This document shows positions 7,485-15,112 of a DNA stretch of 18,721 bases, one piece after another. The notes below the pieces were generated by a model, which was not told the DNA's origin, ran no database searches, and worked only from the letters and a program-made list of their open reading frames with translations. Numbering within the stretch: the stretch's first letter is position 1; every line of letters starts with the position of its first letter. Made by a program: the position numbers and the translations under genes. The stretch comes from 0-14-3-00-41-53 sp041500225 (GTDB lineage: Bacteria; Nitrospirota; Thermodesulfovibrionia; Thermodesulfovibrionales; SM23-35). Location: NCBI GenBank assembly GCA_041500225.1, contig JBGQLV010000056.1, positions 1-18,721 of the forward strand, written 5' to 3'.

Positions 7485-7916
7485 ATGATTAGAATATTTA
7501 GAACGACTCTTATTCTGCTGTTTTTTTGTCTCTCGATATTTTCTGTTGTTCATTCCCAAACCGATCAATTAGAAAGGCTTATTCAGAATTTAAATAGCGA
7601 GTACCGGGATCTCCGGATGAGCGCGATATGGACGCTCGGAAGGGTAAAGGATCCCCGCGCTGTGGAGGCCTTGATTAATGCGCTGAGGCATAAAGATCCA
7701 CTTATGCGTGAAAAGGCGGCAGAGGCACTGGGAGAGACCAAGGATATGAAAGCAGTTGAACCCCTCATAGCTATGCTTAAAGACGAGGAAGAGACTATCC
7801 CTGGAATTGCCGCAGAGGCACTGGAAAAGATAACTGGAAAAAATCTTGGCCAGAACCATGATAAATGGCAAAAATGGTGGGAGCAAAATAAAGGGACTAT
7901 TCGCAAAGGCAGATAG
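7485..7916 (+). CDS. Small exported HEAT-repeat protein
   Basis: 143 residues from the preferred ATG at 7485; an upstream in-frame ATG at 7473 would add four residues. The later start is favoured because AAGGG lies before it and the hydrophobic core of the signal peptide then begins at once (MIRIFRTTLILLFF, cleavage likely after VHS). The mature part contains about three HEAT-type helical pairs with the recurrent pattern DPRAVEALINAL, DPLMREKAAEALGE, MKAVEPLIAML. It ends in a W-rich segment (WQKWWEQNKG) often seen at the end of such small periplasmic HEAT proteins. HEAT repeats bind other proteins; no enzymatic motif is present. The partner is unknown. It converges on the response regulator gene. 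Confidence 0.82.
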   Translation: MIRIFRTTLILLFFCLSIFSVVHSQTDQLERLIQNLNSEYRDLRMSAIWTLGRVKDPRAVEALINALRHKDPLMREKAAEALGETKDMKAVEPLIAMLKDEEETIPGIAAEALEKITGKNLGQNHDKWQKWWEQNKGTIRKGR

Positions 7917-7932
7917 CACAATACAGTGTGCT
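7915..7932. terminator. Short hairpin between convergent genes
   Basis: AGCACA (7915-7920) pairs with TGTGCT (7927-7932) around a six-base loop, overlapping the HEAT gene's stop codon. T-rich sequence follows on the plus strand without a clean T-run. It could be a weak terminator in the 28-bp gap between convergent genes. Confidence 0.3.
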
Positions 7933-7944
7933 GACGATTATTTC

Positions 7945-8706
7945 TTAATAATCTATTGAGATAACAGGTTCTTCCTGCTCTTCAAGAATGTCTCCGGTCA
8001 GTAGGTCTGTTATATATGACCTAAGCATTGCAGAGTCGTTATTGGTTAGATCTTTGAATTCTATTGCCATACCAGGTGCGATTTTGAACAGATCTCCGTG
8101 GAGGCCTTTTACATAGATTACAGTACCTTTCAGGCTAACAGTTTTTTTATCCTTTAAAGGTAAGGCAATTTCAACTTCTGTCCCTATACTTAAAGGCTTT
8201 ATATTTCTGATATACATCCCGCCCTCAGAGAGGCTTACAGCATAATGTTCTTTTGCTACACCATTATGGGTTACAGTAATCTTTTTTTCAAAAGAGGTTC
8301 TTAAAAACTGTCGTTTTTTACCTCCTGCATAGAAAATACACTCATTTAAAGCGTTATTCAGTTCAGTTATCTTTACAGGTTTTGTCAGATAAGCGGAGCA
8401 TCCCAACCTTTCACACTCTTCATATGACTTCCTGTCCGAAGCAATAGTAACCATAATTACAGGCATATTTGATGTATGGTCATCGCCTTTGATATGCCTC
8501 AGGACTGTAATACCGTCCATCTGTGGCATCGCAATATCAAGCAATGTAACATCTGGCATCAATATCCTTAAGAGTTTTAACGCTTCTATCCCATTACTTG
8601 CAGGTATAACTTTATCAAAACCCATCCTGCGTAAAATGATAGAGATGTACATTAAAAATGTTTCACTGTCATCCACTATAAGAATCCTTTTTGGCCTGTC
8701 ACTCAT
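7945..8706 (-). CDS. Response regulator with REC and PilZ-type domains
   Basis: 253 residues. The receiver domain (about 6-125) is complete: acidic pair D12-D13, phospho-acceptor D57 in LLDIAMPQMDG, T87 and K109 in YLTKP. Residues 130-235 form a PilZ-type domain with RQFLR (132-136) and SLSEGGMYI (158-166). In classical PilZ proteins the R-x-x-x-R and D/N-x-S-x-x-G motifs bind cyclic di-GMP. Here the first D/N is serine, so it may belong to the Myxococcus-type PilZ-like group (TIGR02266-like) and c-di-GMP binding is uncertain. It likely links a two-component signal to motility or surface behaviour. No histidine kinase is adjacent. AAAGGA lies 12 bases before the ATG, rather far. Confidence 0.9.
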   Translation of the reverse strand: MSDRPKRILIVDDSETFLMYISIILRRMGFDKVIPASNGIEALKLLRILMPDVTLLDIAMPQMDGITVLRHIKGDDHTSNMPVIMVTIASDRKSYEECERLGCSAYLTKPVKITELNNALNECIFYAGGKKRQFLRTSFEKKITVTHNGVAKEHYAVSLSEGGMYIRNIKPLSIGTEVEIALPLKDKKTVSLKGTVIYVKGLHGDLFKIAPGMAIEFKDLTNNDSAMLRSYITDLLTGDILEEQEEPVISIDY

Positions 8707-8856
8707 CGCTGCATTTTGTCCTTTCAGGCATTCAGCCCCATTGGTTCTATTTATAATGGCCTTTTTAAAGGCTTTGTCACATAAAACAAGATATCAAAAT
8801 ATACTATCAAAAATCTATATAAAAGTGAATCATTGCAGAATCTGAAAAGCAAAATC

Positions 8857-8865
8857 TGATATAAT
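8857..8865 (+). promoter_or_regulatory. Extended -10 promoter for rnj, very short leader
   Basis: TGATATAAT is an extended -10 (TG 8857-8858, TATAAT 8860-8865). Eleven bases separate it from the ATG at 8877, so the leader would be about five bases or less. No Shine-Dalgarno is present. Confidence 0.55.
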
Positions 8866-8876
8866 AAGCTTAATTA

Positions 8877-10532
8877 ATGGAAAATACCCTATCTGTAATC
8901 CCTCTCGGCGGGGTTGAGGAGATCGGCCTCAACATGACAGTCTTCGAATACAATGCTGATATTGTTGTTGTTGATGCCGGCCTTATGTTCCCGGAGGAAG
9001 ATATGCTCGGAGTGGATTTTGTCATTCCTGATTTTTCCTATTTGCTTGATAACAGGGAAAAGATAAGGGGAGTAATTCTTACACACGGCCATGAAGACCA
9101 TACCGGCGCTCTTCCTTTTCTGCTCAAAGAAATAAAGGTCCCTGTATATGGGACTCCTCTGACTCTCGGACTGGTGAAAGAAAAGCTCCGCGAACATAAC
9201 CTCGAAAATGTTGAACTTATTTCTGTAAAGCCGCGGGAAGTCATAAACCTTGGTGTCTTCTCAGTAGAATTCATAAGGGTAACTCACAGCATAGTCGATG
9301 GAGTTGGCCTCGGTATAACAACCCCTGTAGGACTTGTTGTACATACAGGAGATTTTAAGCTTGATCCAACGCCTGTTGACGGGCAGCTCATGGATTTTCA
9401 CAAATTTTCAGAATACGGAGAAAGAGGCACACTTCTTCTTTTATCTGACAGCACAAACGCTGAGAAAGGCGGGTTCACATTCTCCGAGAAAGAGGTAAGA
9501 CGTGTGTTTGAGGATATATTCTCAAATACACAAGGAAGAATTATCATCGCGACATTTGCATCAAATATCCATAGAATTCAACAGGCAATAGATGTAGCTG
9601 TTAAGTACGGGAGAAGGATTATCTTGTGTGGGAAGAGCATTGTCTCGAACGCACAGATAGCGCTTGATCTCGGTTATCTCAGGATACCTCAAAATATGTG
9701 GCTCAGGCTGGAAGATCTTAATAATCTTAAAGACCATGAGGTTGTAATTATAACAACAGGAAGTCAGGGTGAGCCGATGAGTGTGCTTTCGAGGATTGCA
9801 ATAGATGAACACAAGCATATCAAGATTAAGGACGGAGATACCGTCATACTCTCAGCAAAGATGATTCCGGGCAATGAACGTTCCATAGGAAAGATCATAA
9901 ATCACCTCTTCAGGCGGGGCGCAAATGTTATCTACGAGAAGGTATCAGAGGTACACGTCTCCGGCCACGCTTCAAAGGAAGAACTCAAGCTCATGCTTAA
10001 TATGGTGAGGCCAAAATACTTTATGCCTGTACATGGCGAATACAGACATCTTGTTTATCATTCGATGCTCGCTAAGAAACTCGATATACCTAAAGAAAAT
10101 ATATTTATATTTAGAGATGGGGATATACTTGAAATATCCGCTGAAGGAGCGAGAAAAAATGGCAGGGTGAATTCAGGCCGCATATTTATAGACGGCAAAG
10201 GCATAGGGGATGTGGAAGAAATGGTCCTTCGTGATCGTTTGCGGCTTGCTCACGGCGGAATCGTCCTGATACTTTTAGGGATAGAAAAACTTACAGGGAA
10301 TATCATCTCAGGTCCTGAGATAATATCGAGGGGATTTGTATTTGAGGATGCATCTCAGGAAGTGATTAATAGTGTAAAGGAGCTCCTATCAAATACAATA
10401 AAAGGACTTGATAAAGAGCTCATATCGGATTCCTCACTGCTTAAGGCAAAGCTCAGAAGTGTCTTGAAGAAATACCTCAGGGATACAATGGATAGAAGGC
10501 CGATGATCATGCCTATAATATTTGAGGTTTAG
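8877..10532 (+). CDS. rnj: Ribonuclease J
   Basis: 551 residues, the usual length for RNase J, a zinc metallo-beta-lactamase/beta-CASP ribonuclease with 5'-3' exonuclease and endonuclease activity in mRNA decay and rRNA maturation. The N-terminus aligns with the family from its first residues (SVIPLGGVEEIGLNMTVFEY). Zinc-ligand motifs are intact: THGHEDH (69-75) with H70, H72, D74 and H75; H137; and HTGDFKLD (156-163). Later beta-CASP elements include HVSGHASKEEL and PVHGEYRH. The C-terminal part after about 440 is the RNase J-specific domain. It begins a tight cluster: uppP starts six bases after the stop codon. The start has no Shine-Dalgarno and lies just after an extended -10 box. Confidence 0.95.
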   Translation: MENTLSVIPLGGVEEIGLNMTVFEYNADIVVVDAGLMFPEEDMLGVDFVIPDFSYLLDNREKIRGVILTHGHEDHTGALPFLLKEIKVPVYGTPLTLGLVKEKLREHNLENVELISVKPREVINLGVFSVEFIRVTHSIVDGVGLGITTPVGLVVHTGDFKLDPTPVDGQLMDFHKFSEYGERGTLLLLSDSTNAEKGGFTFSEKEVRRVFEDIFSNTQGRIIIATFASNIHRIQQAIDVAVKYGRRIILCGKSIVSNAQIALDLGYLRIPQNMWLRLEDLNNLKDHEVVIITTGSQGEPMSVLSRIAIDEHKHIKIKDGDTVILSAKMIPGNERSIGKIINHLFRRGANVIYEKVSEVHVSGHASKEELKLMLNMVRPKYFMPVHGEYRHLVYHSMLAKKLDIPKENIFIFRDGDILEISAEGARKNGRVNSGRIFIDGKGIGDVEEMVLRDRLRLAHGGIVLILLGIEKLTGNIISGPEIISRGFVFEDASQEVINSVKELLSNTIKGLDKELISDSSLLKAKLRSVLKKYLRDTMDRRPMIMPIIFEV

Positions 10533-10538
10533 GACTTA

Positions 10539-11306
10539 ATGTTAGAGGCTATAATACTCGGTATTGTACAGGGTGTGACAGAATTCCTGCCGGTCAGCAG
10601 TACTGCACATTTAATATTATTCCCATGGTTTTTCAACTGGAGCGGCGATGTGGATACACTTACTTTTGATGTTGCACTTCATACAGGGACACTGCTTTCA
10701 CTTATTCTGTTTTTCTGGAAAGACTGGACAGAGCTTATCGCAAAAAAACATAGACTTTTTGGATTGATTATCTTGGCATCAATCCCTGCCGGAGTTGCAG
10801 GATTTTTTCTTAACGACATCGTAGAAAATGGCCTGAGAAGACCACTGATAATAAGTGTGATGTTAATTGCCGTAGGATTTTTGATGCTCATCGCTGAAAA
10901 GGCAAACAAATATAAAGATATAGAGAAGACAGGTTTAAAAGATGCAGTCATTATCGGCATTGCTCAGGCTATTGCCATTATACCCGGTGTCTCCCGCTCA
11001 GCCATCACTATCTCAGCCGGCCTTTTCAGAGGATTTGAAAGGGAAGCAGCCGCAAGATTTTCATTCCTGCTTTCAACTCCGCTTATTGCAGGCGCAACCT
11101 TGCTTCACTTCAAAAAGGCATTCATCAGTCAGGGAAACCATGACCTCAAGCTCTTTTCCATAGGTATCATCACTTCCTGTATCACAGGGTTAGTTGCTAT
11201 CAAATTTTTATTAGCCTTCCTTAAAAAATACCCTTTGAATCTCTTTGTTTATTACAGGTTTATACTTTCCGCTGTTATAATAGCAGGGATATGGTTGAAA
11301 GGATAA
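10539..11306 (+). CDS. uppP: Undecaprenyl-diphosphate phosphatase (BacA type)
   Basis: 255 residues, multi-pass inner-membrane enzyme that dephosphorylates undecaprenyl diphosphate to recycle the lipid carrier for peptidoglycan and other polymers; it also gives bacitracin tolerance. The two signature regions are present: Q11-GVTE15-FLPVSST with H24 (the (E/Q)xxxE motif) and PGVSRSAITI near residues 148-157. Length is slightly short of the E. coli protein (273) but normal for the family. The ATG follows the rnj stop by six bases and the 3' end overlaps ftsK by 16 bases, so the three genes are likely one transcript. Confidence 0.95.
   Translation: MLEAIILGIVQGVTEFLPVSSTAHLILFPWFFNWSGDVDTLTFDVALHTGTLLSLILFFWKDWTELIAKKHRLFGLIILASIPAGVAGFFLNDIVENGLRRPLIISVMLIAVGFLMLIAEKANKYKDIEKTGLKDAVIIGIAQAIAIIPGVSRSAITISAGLFRGFEREAAARFSFLLSTPLIAGATLLHFKKAFISQGNHDLKLFSIGIITSCITGLVAIKFLLAFLKKYPLNLFVYYRFILSAVIIAGIWLKG
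11273..11281 (+). promoter_or_regulatory. Possible internal extended -10 for ftsK
   Basis: TGTTATAAT (TG at 11273-11274, TATAAT at 11276-11281) lies inside the end of uppP, nine bases before the ftsK ATG. It would give an almost leaderless ftsK mRNA. As it is inside coding sequence, chance is a real alternative; the same extended -10 nonamer occurs at 7453-7461 before the HEAT gene. Confidence 0.35.
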
Positions 11307-13360
11307 AACGCATAAAAGAAGAGATCGCTGGTGTCATTTCTGTATTCGGGGGCCTTTATTTTTTTATGAGTCTAATCACACATTATATAAGAGACCCCGT
11401 TCTTTTTTTTCGAGCCACAGAACCTCCTGAACCAGTACGGAATCTCGGCGGAATAATCGGGGCATATATTTCAGGCTGGCTGATTATATTGTTTGGATTT
11501 GCTGCCTTTATTATCCCTTTTTTGATGATTGCTTTTGGAATTAAACGGCTAATGGGAAAAGAGGGACATAAGATTTACCTGATTGGAAGTATTTTGTTTA
11601 TTATATCGTCTTCTTTATTATTTTCGCTATTATCCTACACCTTTGATATCACCGTAATAAAATATCCTGACGGTATTGGAGGCCTTATAGGCAGAGGAAT
11701 AGCTAATCTTACTAATCAGCTTTTCTACCTTCCAGGGGCCTACATCTTTTCGCTTTCTGTGTTCCTCTCTTCAATCATCTTACTGAGTCCTGTATCTGTT
11801 ACCGCACTTGCATTTCGGAAAAGACGAAAGGTAAAAGACAAAAGTGAGTACATGGAGGACAGCGGACAGGTCATAGAAGACAGAATACAGGACATAGAAG
11901 TAACGAACTTGGAGAAGCAGAATATAGTTGTTAGTGAACCAGAGGCTGTAAGGCCAAGGAAGATAGGAGGCTATGAACTCCCGTCTTTAGAACTACTGAG
12001 TCTTTCTGACTATGCATCCGTCAGGCCTTCAAAGGACGAGCTCCTTACAGACTCTTCACTAATCGAGAAAAAACTTGAGGACTTTGGTGTTGAAGGCAGG
12101 GTTACACAGGTACATCCAGGCCCTGTTGTCACGATGTATGAGTTCGAACCTGCGCCTGGTGTGAAGATAAACAGGGTTGTCTCCCTTTCTGACGATCTTT
12201 CTCTTGCACTCAAGGCACAGAGCGTCAGGGTTTCTCCAATTCCAGGAAAAGCTGCAATAGGCATAGAAGTTCCTAACAGGCAGAGGGAGATAGTATCATT
12301 GAAGGAGATCCTCTCATCAGATAGTTTCAAAAAGAATAATTCAAAGCTTACCCTCGGCCTTGGTAAGGATATATTCGGAACACCGGTAGTAGCAGATTTA
12401 TCAAAGATGCCTCATCTTCTTGTTGCGGGCGCTACAGGCTCAGGCAAGAGTGTATCAATAAACGCGATGGTTATGAGCATACTGTATAAAGCAACGCCTA
12501 CAGAGGTAAAGATGTTGATGGTAGATCCCAAACTGCTTGAACTGTCAGCATACGAGGAAATACCCCATCTCATCTCGCCTGTTATAACAAGCCCAAAAGA
12601 GGCTGCAGAGGCGTTGAAAAAGATGGTCATAGAAATGGAGCGGAGGTACAGGGTGCTTGCAGAAAGGGCTGCAAGAAATATTGAAAGTTTTAACATCCAG
12701 GCAAAAGATGAAGAGCAACTACCTTATATTATTGTTATTATAGACGAACTTGCTGACCTGATGTTTACAGCAGCAAGCGATGTTGAAGACTCAATAGCCA
12801 GGCTTGCGCAGATGGGAAGGGCATCAGGTATTCATCTTATCCTTGCGACACAGAGGCCCTCTGTTGACGTAATTACAGGAATAATAAAGGCAAACTTTCC
12901 TGCGAGGATATCTTTCCAGGTATCTTCAAAGGTAGACTCAAGGACGATCCTTGATTCACATGGTTCTGAACAGCTCCTTGGTAAAGGTGATATGCTTTTA
13001 ATGTTACCGGGTGCAAGGATCATACGTGTCCACGGAGCCCTTATTACAGAAGAGGAAATAAATGCTGTTACTGAGTTCATAAAGTCGCAGGGAAGACCTG
13101 ATTACACAATATTAGAAAGCATACAGGATGCGGATGAAATAGAGGCGGATGAAAGGTCAGGGGAAAGAGACGAGATGTATCTGAAGGCGATCGAGTTTGG
13201 AGAGATGACTGGAGAGGTATCCATATCATCCATACAGAGGCGGTTCAAGATAGGATACAACAGGGCAGCGAGGGTAATGGAATTGATGGAAGAAGATGGT
13301 CTTGTAGGCCCACCAAGAGGTGCAGGAAAACCGAGGGAGTTTTTAAGGAGAAGGAGATGA
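11291..13360 (+). CDS. ftsK: FtsK/SpoIIIE-type DNA translocase
   Basis: 689 residues. It is a septal DNA pump that segregates chromosome termini and activates dimer resolution. About four membrane segments lie in residues 12-175 (roughly 14-33, 52-80, 95-117, 145-168), then a short charged linker instead of the very long E. coli linker. The alpha/beta motor begins near 235. Walker A is GATGSGKS (380-387) and Walker B is VIIDELADLM with D485-E486. LATQRPSVDVITG and the arginine-rich sensor region follow. The C-terminal ~65 residues form a gamma-type winged helix (SSIQRRFKIGYNRAARVME) that reads orienting sequences. The start overlaps uppP by 16 bp; the stop overlaps the convergent deoC by 18 bp. 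Confidence 0.95.
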   Translation: MVERIKRIKEEIAGVISVFGGLYFFMSLITHYIRDPVLFFRATEPPEPVRNLGGIIGAYISGWLIILFGFAAFIIPFLMIAFGIKRLMGKEGHKIYLIGSILFIISSSLLFSLLSYTFDITVIKYPDGIGGLIGRGIANLTNQLFYLPGAYIFSLSVFLSSIILLSPVSVTALAFRKRRKVKDKSEYMEDSGQVIEDRIQDIEVTNLEKQNIVVSEPEAVRPRKIGGYELPSLELLSLSDYASVRPSKDELLTDSSLIEKKLEDFGVEGRVTQVHPGPVVTMYEFEPAPGVKINRVVSLSDDLSLALKAQSVRVSPIPGKAAIGIEVPNRQREIVSLKEILSSDSFKKNNSKLTLGLGKDIFGTPVVADLSKMPHLLVAGATGSGKSVSINAMVMSILYKATPTEVKMLMVDPKLLELSAYEEIPHLISPVITSPKEAAEALKKMVIEMERRYRVLAERAARNIESFNIQAKDEEQLPYIIVIIDELADLMFTAASDVEDSIARLAQMGRASGIHLILATQRPSVDVITGIIKANFPARISFQVSSKVDSRTILDSHGSEQLLGKGDMLLMLPGARIIRVHGALITEEEINAVTEFIKSQGRPDYTILESIQDADEIEADERSGERDEMYLKAIEFGEMTGEVSISSIQRRFKIGYNRAARVMELMEEDGLVGPPRGAGKPREFLRRRR

Positions 13361-14026
13361 ACGTGCGATCTCTCTTACAATCCTTACCCCTGCTGATGTT
13401 CCTATCCTTGTAGCACCTGCCTTAAGCATACTAAGTACCTGTTTGAGTGTTCTTATCCCACCAGCGGCCTTAATGCCTGCAGCGTCTCCGACGATACTCT
13501 TTATGAGCCTGATGTCCCTGACTCGTGCACCAAGAGGACCAAAGCCGGTTGATGTCTTTATAAACTCAGAACCTGCCTCAAGGGCTATCTCTACAGCCCT
13601 TCTTTTTTCGTTATCGTCGAGGTAGCAGGTCTCGATTATTGTCTTGTGGATGAGTCCTTTTGTTGCCATTATCACATCAGAAATGTCTTTTCTGACGGTC
13701 TCCCAATCTCCTGATTTCAAGGCGCCGATATTGATTACAATGTCGATCTCGTCAGCACCGAGAAGGGAAGCATTCATAGCTTCATAGACTTTTACTTCTG
13801 TCAAGGTCATCCCGAGAGGAAAACCTATAACTGTTGCTACCCTGACATTACTGTCTTTCAGAAGTTCCTTTGCTATTTTTATAAAACAGGGATTTATGCA
13901 GACGGAGTAAAAACCGAATTGCAATGCCTCCTCGCAGAGCCGTTTTATATCCAGATAAGAGGCGTCAGGTCTGAGCAATGTGTGGTCTATTAATTCTGCT
14001 ATATCTTTCCGATTCAGCGCCTGCAT
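13343..14026 (-). CDS. deoC: Deoxyribose-phosphate aldolase
   Basis: 227 residues from the preferred ATG at 14026. The reading frame is open to a GTG at 14071, but the 15 extra residues do not look like the family, whose members begin close to the IAELIDHTLL segment. It cleaves 2-deoxyribose 5-phosphate to acetaldehyde and glyceraldehyde 3-phosphate in deoxynucleoside catabolism. Catalytic residues by family comparison: D95 in ADEIDIV, the Schiff-base lysine K157 in FIKTSTGFG and the second lysine K186 in GIKAAGGIR. Class I aldolase TIM barrel, cytoplasmic. No other deoxynucleoside catabolism gene is adjacent. Its last 18 bases overlap the 3' end of ftsK on the other strand. Confidence 0.93.
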   Translation of the reverse strand: MQALNRKDIAELIDHTLLRPDASYLDIKRLCEEALQFGFYSVCINPCFIKIAKELLKDSNVRVATVIGFPLGMTLTEVKVYEAMNASLLGADEIDIVINIGALKSGDWETVRKDISDVIMATKGLIHKTIIETCYLDDNEKRRAVEIALEAGSEFIKTSTGFGPLGARVRDIRLIKSIVGDAAGIKAAGGIRTLKQVLSMLKAGATRIGTSAGVRIVREIARSSPSP

Positions 14027-14150
14027 AGTATTATTAATATCCCCAGAGTACCTTCCCCAGCTTCTTTTCACTTTACAGCTTTCCCTTATAATCTGCTATA
14101 ACTTAAGGAGGCGGTAAATCATCGGGCTAATACCCACTTCATAAAAATGA

Positions 14151-14573
14151 TCAGGGGAAGGGTGGCGGAGGGGGATAGGGGCCCCAATATGGGCCGTATG
14201 GTCTGTAAGGGTAGTAAAAATATGGTGACCAGTAATAGTGTCCGTAGTAGAAATGCCAATTTCTCCAGTCCTGTAGTTCTTGCTCCCTTCTTACTGCATC
14301 CTCGTAAGTACGCAACATGTAGTCTATTACCTTTGAATCAACACCGGCATTCTTCATTTCTACAATCTCATCAGCGGACAGCCGGTATGCAGTCTGAGAC
14401 CTCTTAACCTTATCTATTATCTGTTCAGCCGGAATCTTATCTTTCGAGAGTTTTATTATCTCTTCAATGGTTACAGGGGGATACTGATAAGAGTAAGTTG
14501 CACATCCGCAAAGAATTGAGAGAGAAACAATCAATATAAAAAATCGCAGCTTCTTTCTATAGTCGTCAAGCAT
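14151..14573 (-). CDS. Small lipoprotein with Tyr/Pro-rich tail
   Basis: 140 residues. An N-terminal hydrophobic segment ends in a lipobox (L21-C-G-C24), so C24 is probably lipidated. Residues 33-90 are helical and charged, with two similar halves: IEEIIKLSKDKIPAEQIID, then LSADEIVEMKNAGVDSKVID. This resembles a small helical repeat seen in envelope lipoproteins. The last ~35 residues are almost only Y, P, W, F, H, G and R (for example HYYWSPYFYYPYRPYGPYW), ending in a proline run. Low-complexity aromatic tails of this kind are found on surface or outer-membrane lipoproteins, but the role is unknown. The start is certain: AAGGAGG lies four bases before the ATG. It stands alone between deoC and a long non-coding stretch. 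Confidence 0.82.
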   Translation of the reverse strand: MLDDYRKKLRFFILIVSLSILCGCATYSYQYPPVTIEEIIKLSKDKIPAEQIIDKVKRSQTAYRLSADEIVEMKNAGVDSKVIDYMLRTYEDAVRREQELQDWRNWHFYYGHYYWSPYFYYPYRPYGPYWGPYPPPPPFP

Positions 14574-14631
14574 AAACCCTCCTTAAGGATTACTATTTTT
14601 CAACCCGGACAATGTCCCAACCATCTCATTT

Positions 14632-14728
14632 GTCATTGCGATCCCGAATCCCGAACGCTTTCGGGACGGGAGTGGCAATCTCGCTTTTGGGATTGCTTCG
14701 TCGGTCAATGCGACCTCCTCGCAATGAC
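14632..14728. repeat. GTCATTGCGA palindromic intergenic repeat
   Basis: GTCATTGCGA (14632-14641) and TCGCAATGAC (14719-14728) are a perfect 10-bp inverted pair framing a 97-bp element. Inside are TCCCG...CGGGA around 14642-14668 and GCAATC (14675-14680) with GATTGC (14691-14696). Elements with these ends and an internal GCAATCTC/GATTGCTTCG pattern are common dispersed palindromes in many bacterial genomes. Probably a miniature mobile or REP-like element. Confidence 0.7.
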
Positions 14729-14827
14729 ATGAACAACCTGTCATTACTCTTTATATGCTATCAAAATAAATGCCAGCATTCAATGTGCTGATTTTATTGA
14801 GATTAAAGAAATGAAGCGGATAGTTCT

Positions 14828-14866
14828 TTCGGGCAATTTGCCTTGCCCATCGGCATATTGCCCGAA
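14828..14866. other. Strong 15-bp hairpin in non-coding stretch
   Basis: TTCGGGCAATTTGCC (14828-14842) pairs with GGCATATTGCCCGAA (14852-14866) with a single mismatch around a nine-base loop. No T-run follows on either strand, so it is not a standard terminator. It could be part of a small RNA, a protein-binding site or another small dispersed repeat. Confidence 0.5.
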
Positions 14867-15054
14867 GAGCGCCTTTGATTAAGACCGGAGAATAAGAAGC
14901 CCCGCCTTCATTGTACTTTCCACGCGTAAGCTAAGGCAGTTTTTCAATTTGGAATGTTTTCCTGTTTCTCACAGGAGTCTGCATTTCTGGCAGGAGTACA
15001 TAAGCTGTTTGTTACTGCTGATAATCAATCAAGATGGGGACTAATTATCTGTTG

Positions 15055-15084
15055 CTGACAACTGTGAGGCTTTAAGGGTATAAT
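15055..15084 (+). promoter_or_regulatory. Sigma70-type promoter for GGQHR/HEPN operon
   Basis: CTGACA (15055-15060, five of six to TTGACA), an 18-bp spacer and perfect TATAAT (15079-15084). Transcription should start near 15091, giving a leader of about 22 bases that contains AGAGGTG (15098-15104), eight bases before the ATG at 15113. This is the best-formed promoter and leader in the window. Confidence 0.65.
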
Positions 15085-15112
15085 TTATATGTCCGAAAGA
15101 GGTGAATGAAAC

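Larger units (their letters stand above)
14574..15112. other. 539-bp non-coding stretch
   Basis: No convincing gene is seen on either strand. In order it holds the Shine-Dalgarno of the lipoprotein gene (minus strand), a palindromic dispersed repeat (14632-14728), a strong hairpin (14828-14866) and the promoter and Shine-Dalgarno of the GGQHR gene (15055-15104). The stretch 14867-15050 shows nothing further that I can name. Confidence 0.6.

Noticed and set aside
8806..8835. AAAAATCTATATAAAAGTGAATC resembling the direct repeats at 18592-18656
   Set aside because: Similarity is confined to an AT-rich core and the TTGCCTCAT part is missing; chance is the simpler reading.
14027..14071. 15-residue GTG-initiated extension of deoC
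   Set aside because: The extra residues do not fit the family N-terminus; however, the ATG at 14026 also lacks a clear Shine-Dalgarno, so this is a judgement.
15034..15075. 13-codon ORF MGTNYLLLTTVRL before the GGQHR gene
   Set aside because: It has no Shine-Dalgarno and overlaps the -35 element; the promoter at 15055-15084 would start transcription after it.
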